Shown: one piece after another, positions 1 through 11,085 of the stretch
Layout of the letters: every line of letters starts with the position of its first letter
Position numbering within the stretch: position 1 is the stretch's first letter
From: Mangifera indica
Lineage: Eukaryota; Streptophyta; Magnoliopsida; Sapindales; Anacardiaceae
Direction of reading: 5' to 3'
Length of the DNA stretch: 64,000 bases
NCBI RefSeq assembly: GCF_011075055.1
Contig: NC_058141.1
Span: forward strand, 15,075,639-15,139,638
Notes under the pieces: model-generated
The model's database searches: none
The model's input: only the letters and a program-made list of their open reading frames with translations
Told to the model about the DNA's origin: nothing
Position numbers and translations under genes: made by a program

Positions 1-1132
1 TGTTGGATGGTTTTGATATGTATTGATTTTTTTTGTTTTTTTCTTTTGGGCATTCGCTGGTGATGTAGAACATTGTAGATACTTTTGGATCCTTGCTTGT
101 CTGTTCTTAATCATGCTTCACATATTATTCAATTATTGGAAGTTTTTGCACTAGGTACGTTAGACTGTGAGGTTTCTTGTACAGCTGCAAGAGGCCTTTA
201 GTTCTACGTATAACGGGGAGGCACCAGGTTTTGTAGGGGTTTGGTTTTAGTGTGCAGGTTTAGGTTAAATATCTACTCACGTCATCTGTGTTATCAAATT
301 GCATACTCAAAAGTATCTATATATAACACTACACTTTTCTTGTAAGTTGTGTGAGGCCTTGTGTTTCAATGTCTTGCCTTCAGTGATAATGGAGTTATTT
401 AAATTATTGCATGGATGGGAAAGGAGGGAATGGAAGCATTAGTTAGGTGTAGTTGGTGAAGTTTCTCTCTGGTACAGTATTGTTTGTTAATTAGATAATG
501 GAGTGGTCGATTGGGTTTTCTGGCACTTTGGTAATTTTATCTTTATAATCATGTTTTTATTGATTTTTTGCTTCCCAATTAATTAGACGGTAGTCTGGTT
601 CTTTGCTCAAGCTGAAAGTTATTCTTGTATTCTTCTACATGATGGTTTTCCTTTGGTTTCTTTGTAGTTGCCAACAATATGGAATACCAAGGGAAAATGA
701 ACTAGGGAATTTCCATTAATTTCATGTGTCAATTTTAACTTACCGCCAATGTACTTTAGGATATTTTTGTACTGCCAACACTTGGGTTCTTTGCCCTAGC
801 GTACTCTTTTGAAAAGGAGAAACAAAAGGGATATAGGCCGTGCACAAACTGTTCCGGAAATCACAATCACATGTCAAAACGAGCGAAAAAAACAACTGAG
901 CTGATATGTTAGCAAGGTTGAGTTTAAAGCAAGCTGTCACTTAATATTATGAAAGAATTCTACATGAAACTTATTAACATTTGTTGTGGTGGAGGAGTTC
1001 TCCAGCAGGAGAACACATTTCCCAAAAACCCGTGGACAGAAAACTCCCCTAGCCATACATTGTTCTATCCACCAAACTGCCACCACACAACCGCCACCTC
1101 TACCACCATCACCTAATTCTACATAAAATGTT
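1..1132. other. Intergenic or UTR sequence without a supported gene
   Basis: No ORF here has coding character. The part nearest 1132 is probably the 3' UTR of the minus-strand HMCES-like gene, whose stop codon lies at 1133-1135. The first 700 bases are T-rich on the plus strand, like plant UTR or intron sequence, and could be the 3' end of a gene that lies to the left of the window. I found no repeat or RNA gene in it. Confidence 0.4.
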
Positions 1133-4100
1133 TTATTTTTTCCCATAGTAGGAAAACAGTGTCGGCTGTTTATCCCCGACATCTGCACGTACTCCTTTCC
1201 TCTTGATCGGACTACCTATAGGTGGCTTTGAATCAGCTAAAAACTGCTCATAGTCTCGCTTTGTTTGACACTTTGTAGTACCGTCATTAGGAAGTAATGA
1301 AACCCGCGGCTTTGAATCATACTCTACTTCTGATGACAACTGAGCTCCTATGTGATCTGTGCTAAGGGGTTCCTCTTTCAGACTTTTTGATAAATTTGTC
1401 CCCGCAGATCTTTCAAATGTATTATAGCTTAGGTTTGATTCTTGTTCTATTCTTATTTCTTTGTGGCACTCTTCCTCCGAGCCTTCTGGCAGATTTGCCT
1501 TTATACACTTGTCCATTGAACTACTTTTCACAAAATTTAAACATTCTTCCTTTTTGCTTTCCTTTCTCAAGAAAAAGTTTGAGATAGGATTCTTCCCCCG
1601 AGTCTTAAACTGTATCTGCAGAATATGATATAACTACCATTTAGTGTGAAGCAGGAATTAAATCTAATGAAAAATCCTTGAGTGAAAAGCAATCATGTCT
1701 GTTTTGATAATCAAAGATGGTGTAAGTCATGAGAAGTCAGAAAGCACAGCAAGCTATGTACCTCATGATTTTTTTCTTTCTTTCAGTTGGTCAGTTATCT
1801 TATAATAAAATAAAAGCATAGAATTTTCTAATTCTGTACATTCATGTGAAAAACACGGAGCAAATTTCAGGGTCAATCACAGCAGTAAATGTGAGACATC
1901 TGCTCACAGTTAAGATTACAGAACTACTTGAACTATCTAATCGATTTAAGGGAACCCAGGAGATTGAAATTAAAAAAGGCATGATTAAGTTGGGCACAAA
2001 AGTTATCCCTATAAATTACATTGGGTAATAGCATATCCTACTGGACGTACCTCCTTAATGCACTCTGGCCCATCAAAAGACGGCTTACCCATAGCAGGTG
2101 TAACCGGATACCAAACCTGGGGATAATAAAGTATTAGAGTTCAGGAAACATGAATTTGTAACTGCCTACGCTTCATCCGCTTATCTCTTTCTATATAATA
2201 CATTTCATATCTTTAGAAGATTTCATGCCATTACAACATTCATAAAGAACATACCAAATCTGAATCTTCATATGGTTTAAGTATCATATCATATCTGGAA
2301 GATGAAGAACCATTTAGCCATATGTCCATTGCTCCCTTGTCACCCAAAATCACAGGCATCCTGTCTACAATCATCAATCAATCAATAAATTAGCATGTGA
2401 AAGCTGATGAATTGAGTAGTAAACGGATGCTTCAAATTTTGGCAAAGAATGGCATGTGCTGAAAGTCTAGAATATTAAGTACTACATATAAAACTTTGGC
2501 ATTCGAGTTTCCTTAATCAAAACTATAGACAAGCATAAAAGTTAGTATGACACTAGCACAGGCACTGCATATCGATTAAAACAAGCACAACTCACCATGC
2601 AGCCACTGCAAAGCAGATGATGAGGATGTCGTAAGTATGGTAAAAGTGTAAAGTATCTCACCTGGAAGCAAACAAGCACTTAAAGAATAAGCTCCTTAGC
2701 TGATGCAAAAAAAAGGAAAAGAAGAAGTAGAAGAAAGGGCTTTCCATCTAAAAGCTTTGAAGTTTTAATGTTTGATAATAGCCCAAAAAAGAAAAGAGAG
2801 TAACTATTAAAGTGGAGATTAACAGCAAACGTATGATACTTTAAACAAAAAATTTTATATTATAAGTTTTCCTCAATTAAATTACATCAACAGTTTAGCA
2901 TTCATACCAAAATAAATATATGAAGAAGTTAGGCACCATCAGTTTGAGAATAAACAATAGTAAATATAAAAAAAACGGGGCACAAAATGCCAAACCAACA
3001 AAAGATGGTCATGAAATGTATGACATCTTGTAAAACTGCATATTAGAAGCTGAGGTTCACCTTCAGAGCTTTCCCAAGAATCATAGAGAGCTGCAAACAC
3101 AAGAGGCTTGCCATCTTTAAAGTGAATGTAGTAAGGCTGCTTTTTTGAGCCATCTTTTTTCCATTCATAGAATCTGAAGAAGTCAATGAGGTCAAGTAAA
3201 GCAAGGAAAATTCGAAGAATTACAGGGGTCATCAAATTAAAAACCACTATCAATTTAGAATGTTACAACAAGCAAATGCAGCTCCCAAATATAACAGACA
3301 TTTAGAAGGAAATATTTCATGGCATTATAGGAAACATGTTCTCTTATCCTTGTACACAAAGAGTGTTTATAAGGAAAAGCTTCAAACAATCAGCTAATCA
3401 CATCCAGAAAACCTGCAACGGAACAAAAGATCAATAATATACTCATGCAACAAAGGGCACACATTTAATTTATCAACAAACCAAGATAAAATACATGCAT
3501 ACCCTTCTACTGCCACTAGGCACCGGTTTTTAGGAAGCAGGCGACGAAAAGAGGCCTTTTCAGATATTGATTCGGACCGTGCATTGAACTGTAAATAAGA
3601 TGAAAACAATCTCACTGAACTTTGATAGTTTATGCAAATAAAAGGAAACAAATATGTGCAGTGAGGTTCTGCGAGACAATATAATTTTGAATATCAAAGT
3701 CTTTCATAATCAACACAACATCTTATATTTGATACATAGGTAGAATAAAACCACATTTAAAAAAGGACCATAAAAAATATAGGCCACAAAGAATTCAATA
3801 ATCTGAAGGATCAGGATTTTTCAGACATACAGTGAGACAATTTCTCAACCATTCATCTATCTTAATCCAATTTTTTAATTCCAAACTAGACTCTTGGATT
3901 ACAATAGACCAGCGGTTTCAATTCGAATTCTCCCAATCTAATATGCGATGTGTGAAATATTTAGCCATAATTTCATGTCATAACAAGTATAATCATAATA
4001 CATGTATGAGAAAGCAATACCATCTTATAAAAATCAGCTTTCTCAGTTTTCTTAGTGAAACTAGGAATTAGTCCCCATTTCATACAATGGAGAACAACAC

Positions 4101-4377
4101 CTTCGCCGTCAGATCCATCATCTCTCCTGACAACCAGAATATTTGAACCCGGTGCTACATTATACGACGGGCGGTACCTAAATATATTTAATTGGAGCAA
4201 AAGCCAAACAATCGTTAAGATTGAAGATATAAATGTAACGTACTAGTAGATGGCGCTCTTAAGAGACTGAAAGTGGGAATACCTGTCCGTGTTAACGCTA
4301 CGGACGGGGCCGTTAGTGCAGTGACAAGCCCGGGGAATATCATCGACTCTGAGACTGCAACGCGCTCTTCCACACAT
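1133..4377 (-). CDS. HMCES: HMCES/SRAP-domain abasic-site processing protein
   Basis: Eight coding exons on the minus strand give 391 aa: 4377-4283, 4177-4021, 3588-3503, 3173-3061, 2661-2596, 2364-2255, 2116-2051 and 1615-1133. All junctions are GT-AG and stay in frame. Family knowledge: SRAP proteins crosslink to abasic sites in single-stranded DNA through Cys2 and protect replication forks. Seen: the protein starts MCGRARC, so Cys2 is present after Met removal. Other family landmarks follow in order: the YNVAPG motif with Asn near residue 38, MKWGLIP, NARSES near 86-91, FYEW with Glu near 116, and HDRMP with His near 172. The tail after about residue 230 is charged and poorly conserved, and it ends in QPTLFSYYGKK, which fits a PCNA-interacting (PIP) box. 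The only ambiguity is the exact exon edges. Confidence 0.9.
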
Positions 4378-5158
4378 GTTTGTTATGTTTGGCTTCTGTT
4401 GCCACTCCTTGCGCTATCAACAACTCAGTGAGGGCGGGGAACCGAAAAGACCAGAAATCCTTCTAGAAGCCACATTCGAATTGTGATTGCCTTCATCAAA
4501 ATGTCCACGGTTTCGACACGTAGCTCTTTGCTTTTGATACAACCGTCCTACTCCTGTTTACTTTCTCTAATAAAATTTAAAATTTTAACCAATATAACAC
4601 AGACACAGGGAAGGAGAAAAAATATTTATAAAATTAATAAAATTAATAAAATTGTCCAATTAAAATAATTAATTTTACAAATCATGCATCATTTTGTACA
4701 TAAAAAATTTAAAATTTAATATTATATATTTTATATTATTATATATTGTATAATATGTTTTTAAAAATATAAAATTATAAAAAATTATAATTAATATATC
4801 ATCATTATAAAAAATATAATAAATATCATTAAAATTTTAAAAATTTTCATAAATAAAATATATTAATATGTCTGAATAATATGTATTATATTATAAAATA
4901 TATTTATTATTTATATTAATTTAATATATTTTATAATATATATTATTTATTATCCATATTATATTGTATAAATATTAGATAAGGTAAGATTTTCACAATC
5001 ATGATTAGTGCCTCAACTCACGAGTGCTCTTTGGTTTTTTACTCTAAGAAAGTAACAAGAACTCTTGCCTTATAAAGGGTCTCATTCCCCCGTATGGGCT
5101 TTCCCCAAGATATAAAAATTCTCACCCAGCTAGATGATAGGATCTTAATTAAACATTA
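4378..5158. other. Intergenic spacer, upstream of the HMCES-like gene
   Basis: The first 150-200 bases should contain the HMCES-like promoter and 5' UTR (minus strand). From about 4560 to 4980 the sequence is almost only A and T, with no ORF. No TATA element stands out from the AT background. Confidence 0.4.
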
Positions 5159-6038
5159 GGCCAGCGGGCCATTTCTTACACGAATTTTAAAACAAAGATA
5201 AATATAAATTCTGTGAGGTTTAAAAAATTTAAATATTTATTTATAAATTAATTTTTATTTAAAATTTTAATTAAAATAAAAAATAAAACCATCATTTTAA
5301 TATTAATATTAAAAAATATATAATTTATTATATTTTTGTTCATAAATTTTAAAAATTTACAATTTTATTAATGTATAAAGTTTTCTAATTTTAAAAACTC
5401 ACATTTTGTCTTTTCCATCTTTTTCTAATTTTAGTTACCCCTCAAACTTTTAAAAACTTCAATTTAATATACCCTCTTTAACTTCATATTACTCTGATGA
5501 CCTTTCTCTTCATCGATTGAGCCGATGTCAACTTTTGCTTCTCTCCAGCACTCGAGCTATCTTTCGACAATAACACGGAGCAATGTCCTAGAGATCTCTT
5601 TGTCTTGACGAAGAGACTCTTTGTCTCTTTGTTGGATGAAGAGATCTTCGCTTGTGTGTCTTCGTCGCACTTTATACTTCAGCCAATCAATTTGACAGTG
5701 AGAGACGATCGATCGAACGAAAGAAAAAGGAGGAGTTGCAAGAGATGGGTGGTGGCCAGAGAGGGGGAAAAAAAACTAAGGGTGGGGGGAAATAGACACT
5801 TTTCAAAATTAAAAATGTTTAGGCAAAATTAAAGTTATTAATTTCTAAAATTTTGGGAAGAAAATAAGATAAAATTATATATTTTTTAATATTATTGTTA
5901 AAATAATAATTTTACCCTTAATCATGACAAAAAAATTTAATTAAAAATTAATTTATAAGTAGGTGTTTAAATTTTTAAAATTGCATGAGTTTGTATTTAT
6001 TTTTAAGTTAAAACTTGGTGGGAAATAGTCCTTTGGCC
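5159..6038. mobile_element. Mutator-type MITE with long inverted repeats
   Basis: The left end starts GGCCAGCGGGCCATTTC and the right end finishes GGGAAATAGTCCTTTGGCC. Read as the complement, the right end matches the left end imperfectly for well over 100 bases, including the stretch with TTTATAAATTAATTTTTA. The same terminal motif bounds the element at 52297-53113. A less AT-rich core at about 5510-5800 carries short ORFs but no recognisable domain. The nine bases beside each end do not match, so the target duplication is lost or an end is misplaced. Non-autonomous; no transposase is encoded. Confidence 0.65.
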
Positions 6039-6331
6039 CCTACTTCCTGCAAGGCTACAATAATTATTTATGTAACTTCTACAAGGCCATCAGTCGTGGC
6101 TTTCCCAATTTTTGACTAGGAGGTTTTTCCAAAAGAAACTTCTTATTAATTTTAAGACTAACTTTTCATCGATGGAGAATCTAAATATATATACAATTCA
6201 CAATTTCATAGTTAACATCAGGAGCTATTTTATTTCACAGTCAAATATTTTATTTGTTCTTGTAAATAAGTACCCTTCCATTTACACTTGAATGTATACA
6301 CAATTTGCACATTCTAAGAGAATTCAAGTTC

Positions 6332-7232
6332 TCAACGCTTCTTTGCTTCCCTTTCAGCCTGCAAAATCCATTCACCCAAATTAATCACCTTGAGAGATAC
6401 ATAGAAAGAGAAAGCACATTGATATTTCGCATCTATTAATTAAATTTATGTACATACCGCCTTGATAGCCCGTTCAAGCGTTTCCCATCCATATTTATCA
6501 ACATACTGTATTACTAATTTCCTTGCATCAAAGCTCATCATCTCGAGGACCTTCTTTTGCCCTTCCGTATACTTTGATGAGCCTACCAGCCCACCAATCT
6601 TCACATATTTCCGGATGTAATTTGCATAGATATAAGCTGCCCCATGGAACTTCGGCAACACCAACCACAAGCAAAATAGTAGCTTTACGTATGGCCAAAA
6701 CGGCAGCCTGCATGCGCTCACATAGATTCCATATGTTTTGATCAAAGAGAAACCATTATGATTATTTCTTTCATAAAGACCGCAATTTCTATGAACTATA
6801 CATACCAAGCCAGGATTTTATAACATGATAACTCAAACAGGGTTATGAAGGAGCACATAATCCAGTATGTTAACCACTGCCGATCATCCAAGGTTGAAGG
6901 ACTCTCGATTGCTCTCATTGATTCGTATCTGTTCATTCATATAATTAAACACATGCTATTTATTCTTCTTCTGATCTTTATTTTCCCTTTAGAAAATTAT
7001 TGTCTAGCATTTTACTTACAATGGATAAAGAAACATCACTCCAGGCCTGTTGACAGCCAAAAATAGAATAATAAGGGTAAGCTACCAAAATATATAATCC
7101 TTGACATGAAAATTGTGTTCAAATATTATGGATGACAAATCTAGTTCAAAGATCAAAATGAAAAAAATAAATAAATAAAAAATACCCGACTAGTGCATCC
7201 AAACGTTTGGCTATTACTGCAAGAACACCCAT
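6332..7232 (-). CDS. HVA22F: HVA22-like protein f (TB2/DP1/HVA22 family)
   Basis: Five coding exons on the minus strand, 7232-7186, 7046-7020, 6928-6806, 6707-6458 and 6358-6332, give 157 aa, the usual length of HVA22f. The protein begins MGVLAVIAKRLDAL and has the family core GPGVMFLYPLY, then AIESPSTLDDRQWLTYW, two hydrophobic hairpin segments (about 41-62 and 64-84) and GAAYIYANYIRKYVK. The charged C-terminal helix ends REAKKR. Family knowledge: HVA22/REEP/DP1 proteins shape endoplasmic reticulum tubules, and some are induced by ABA or stress. The sequence is closest in my memory to Arabidopsis HVA22f, including FWPYVKLLFC. Every phase closes correctly. A very short second exon of 27 nt is notable. 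The gene lies on the same side of the MADS gene as HVA22F lies of SHP2 in Arabidopsis. Confidence 0.93.
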
Positions 7233-8921
7233 ATTTTCACTGCTGAAAGTGTCTTTGTTTCTCCGGTCGATAGACCGACAAATTAATTAATGAAAGCTTA
7301 AATATGACTAATTCACTGTGAGATAATGAGAAGCTTGCGAAGATGCAGTCAAGTATTTAAGGGTATGAAAGGTTGACGAAAGCAAGTAAGGAATTCCTGT
7401 TGAGCGAACCATACCCTTTCTTTTCCTTCGACCACAAGAGAAGTAAGAAGAAGATTGAATTAGCGTTCAGCTGAATTATTTTTCACTTCACCTTTTGTGC
7501 CTCAAAGTTATATGCCTTACTCTTTCTTTCTCCCTGTGACCAATTTTATGATAAAAGTAGGGAAAGGAAAAAACCTGAGTGTTCTTTGGACAACAGACAT
7601 ATATATTTTAAAACGTTATAATTAAGGTTTTTGGTCTCTGAAACTTTCTTGGAATGTATAAGAAATTATGTCAATACTATATTTTTCAGTTTTAAAAATT
7701 GAAACGTTAAAAAGGTAAAAATATCTTACATAACTTTTAATATTTATTAAAAATAAAAAATATTTTAATTAAAAACTTTTTTAAATAGATTTTTATTCAT
7801 GTTTTATAAATTAACAAAAATACTTTTTAACCAATAAAATTAATATTTGATTTTTGTTGAAATACGAAAACATGTTATTTTTAAATTTAAAGGTAACAAC
7901 TTTTTGTTTTGACATATAGGATGAGGATGATTTCAAAGCTAATTTGAGGAGGATCCCTAAAATTTGGAGCATGGTTGGGTTTCATGGAAGCTAATTCGAG
8001 GAGGATCCCTCCAAGTTATGCCAAACTCGTCAAATTCTCACTTTGATATAAGGCATTAAACTGCATTGAGGTAGAAAATTTGTATTAAATTATAAGCAAT
8101 TTCTGGCAGCACTGATTTTGTAGTTTTTGCCTGCTACTAAAATTTGGGGTATGAAATAAAATAAGTCATGAATACTTGCTACAATTTCATTCTAATGTGA
8201 AATTGTGGCTTTTCATATGATAAAATTAAAAGAAGATTAGAGGTTAGATTTATTTTTTAGGCCTCATTTATGACATTAAAAACTAAATAATATTATTTAC
8301 TTTAATAATATTATTTTAATCTCAATGCTTCCTTCACTTCAATTCTCTTTTATTTTTGTTTAATTATATTTATAATATATTCTATATAAAATATTTATAT
8401 TTGCTTCCTAAAATTCAATCAAGGATGTATAAATTTTTATTTTTGTGTTAATCTTAGCCACATTAAAAAGCTAAGTCCATGACTCCATAAATATGATAGG
8501 ACGTCGGTGAGATTTTAGAATTTGAGTTCTGATTCAGGGCAGTGTCATCGTGACTTCATGAATCATAGACTATATTGGCAAAAATATAATAATTTACATT
8601 TTTAATGTACTTTTAAAATAATAAAACTATAATTCCAACTAATGGCAATACCATACATACTGTTGATCGTCTTTAAAATTTAAATTTTATTTACAATTCA
8701 TATGGATAATGGAGGTGTGATCGTCTTCTGGATTTGGGATAGTAGAATCTGAAATGGTTTATTTTATTTCTTTTAAAATAAATCAATTTTTGTTTTCAAC
8801 CTAAACTTCAAGGGACGAATAAGGGTTTATCAGTAATGTGGCACAATCGGGCATCCAATTCCCCCAGAAATCTTAGGATAAGCGGCAGCAAGGTTGACGT
8901 TCATTTCCATATTTACCCCTA
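7233..8921. other. Intergenic region, HVA22f promoter side
   Basis: It holds the HVA22f promoter and 5' UTR (minus strand, nearest 7233) and then AT-rich sequence. A 23-base motif ending GAGGAGGATCCCT occurs twice, at 7936-7958 and 7988-8010, with one mismatch. No gene or clear transposon ends are visible. Confidence 0.4.
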
Positions 8922-8929
8922 TATATAAA
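8922..8929 (+). promoter_or_regulatory. TATA box of the BED/hAT-derived gene
   Basis: TATATAAA is followed about 30 bases later by sequence typical of a plant 5' UTR (CTCTCTCTTGCTTGCGG, then AAACCCTAA at 8963-8971, a telo-box). This fits a start of transcription near 8950-8960 for the plus-strand gene downstream. Confidence 0.55.
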
Positions 8930-8949
8930 CCTCACTCTCTCTTGCTTGC

Positions 8950-11085
8950 GGAAACCACAAGGAAACCCTAATCGAACCCAAATTCGGGTCTCTGCAGCTC
9001 GGCTTTGGTTATCCACTGTATGCTCTAAAACCTTATTCATCTTCTTTACTTTATTGTTATGTTGAATTCTTGACTGTTAATTTTTAATTTTATTTATCCA
9101 ATTCCAAATTCCTAATCGTTACTGGTCCGTACGTCTCCTTTTTAAGTTTCCGATCCGAGACCCGCCGGGTCTTGAATCGGTCTTCTGACCCGATCGGTTA
9201 TAACCCGTTTAATGCGCCTGGTTCTATCGGGTCGTAGCCGACCCTATTTAGTTGCTGACAGGAAACCCTAAAGTTCCGTCCATGTTCTCCGGTGGTTCTC
9301 ATTCCCGGGTCAACCCGTAACTGATATGCTTGCTACAAAATAGTATCATGGCTGGGTAACGGAGAACATGATTCTGGGTTTGGACTTGCCTAACCCGAGG
9401 GAGCATTAAATTACAGAATGTAGATTAACGAGTTCATTTTTATTATTTAGTTGCATGTTCTTATAGTGTATGGTTTCTTGAATGAAATTTTTTCTCTCAT
9501 AATTGAATGTATGGCCATGTTATGTCGAAAGGTAAGCTATCGTAACTCAATGTATGTTAATTTGGTTTACATGAATTTCTTGGTTCAGGCGATAGTGATG
9601 AACTTGGTGACTTTATATGCACGGCCTCATTGATATGTTAAATTCAACCATTATTTTTTTTGTCCTTTTGTTTGCTAAATTATTTTTTATGACTAGGATT
9701 AAAATGGGGCATCAGGGTACTACTTTCTAGTCAACTATTGAATTCAGCTATAAACCCTTGAAGTCTAGTGACAGTGATACCTGTATTAAATGGGTTTGGT
9801 CTTCACTTCATGCAGTAGCAAACATTGATGCATCATTCAGGAATGTTTATATATTGGCTTACTCTAATTTGTGATGCGTGTAGTATTCTTGTTGGTTGTT
9901 TCGCAGAATTGAAATTCTAGTAGGAGAGGAAAAGTTGAGTCGAGTTAGATATGAACCGAAAATAGTTTCTAATCTTTTTTGCTTATGGATTCTGATAAAA
10001 ATTACACAAACGTTGAAATTAAAGGGCACTCTATTGACTGGAAAAAATTGCTGCTATAAGATTGTCGTCTTGCTTTGAGTTTTACAACTAAATGGAGGTG
10101 TGTCTTTTTAATCTGTTTGTTTCAAAATTATTTAGTTGCTCCTATTAATAGTTCATTTTTGGAGGCATTATTCTTGAAACTTGTATGGACATGTTAAGAT
10201 GTATATATTTCAAAGAAAATATTGGGTACCTTTGGTAGCATAAAGAAAATGTAGTGAAAAAACATTAAAAATCAAAGTATATGAAAGGAAGCTCCAACTA
10301 TAAGATTGGAAAATCACGGCACCGTACTGAGTGTGCTTAATGTGAAAAAGGACATGTGACCCACAAATCTAATGAGATCTTCTAGTTGGTTCTGTCTTTT
10401 GCATTCCATCAAATAGATTGTGTACTCTTTTAGTGGATACATAATTTTTATAGATTATCTGTAATCTCTCTTTCTGTCAGTTGCTGTGGGGCTGTGAAAT
10501 TGTAAAGGAAGATTGGCATTATTCATGGAAATTTGCCTCTAATAAAACCTTTGTGAAATACCAGAGGCTTTAATTGATTAGGGTATAATGTTTCATCACG
10601 GACATTTCATGAGGGAAACTACGCTGTTTTGTGGAGCATAAAGCTCTCAAACTAGGTGTGTTTGTTCCTAAATAATCCTGACTCCGGAGATGACTTCTTA
10701 TTGTTTAAGCATTAAATTAGCTTAGATTGCTGCATTTACTTGTTGACAACTAACTTAGATAATGCTTGAAGACTTTGTAATCCCACTTATAATTTTTCTC
10801 TCTTACCCTGACCCCTAAAATGTAAGTCAGTAGGAAAAGGAAAAATTTAGTTATAAATATATTTTATTTTTTATGCATGTACCAGAAAGTGTACCTGACA
10901 TCCTCATCATAATTTTTTCAATCTGAAATTATTTTTCTTAATGATTGTTTTTGGCATCCTTTACGCATTGTCGCTTTTCTAACGCGGAATAACTTTCGTA
11001 TTATTTTAATGATTACCAAGTTTTTATGTTAAATAATGGATTTAAATTATTTGTGATGCACATTGTTAAATATCAGGTTGGTGCA
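8950..11085 (+). other. 5' leader with intron(s) of the BED/hAT-derived gene
   Basis: Between the predicted transcription start and the start codon there is about 2.1 kb without conserved coding sequence. The base composition is intron-like (T-rich), and a good acceptor, TATCAG, lies at 11071-11076, ten bases before the start codon. At least one large 5' UTR intron is therefore inferred. Exon ends upstream cannot be fixed without transcripts. Confidence 0.5.

Noticed and set aside
11026..11085. In-frame upstream ATG of the hAT-derived gene
   Set aside because: A splice acceptor (TATCAG) lies between it and the BED domain, and the extra 20 residues look like translated intron.
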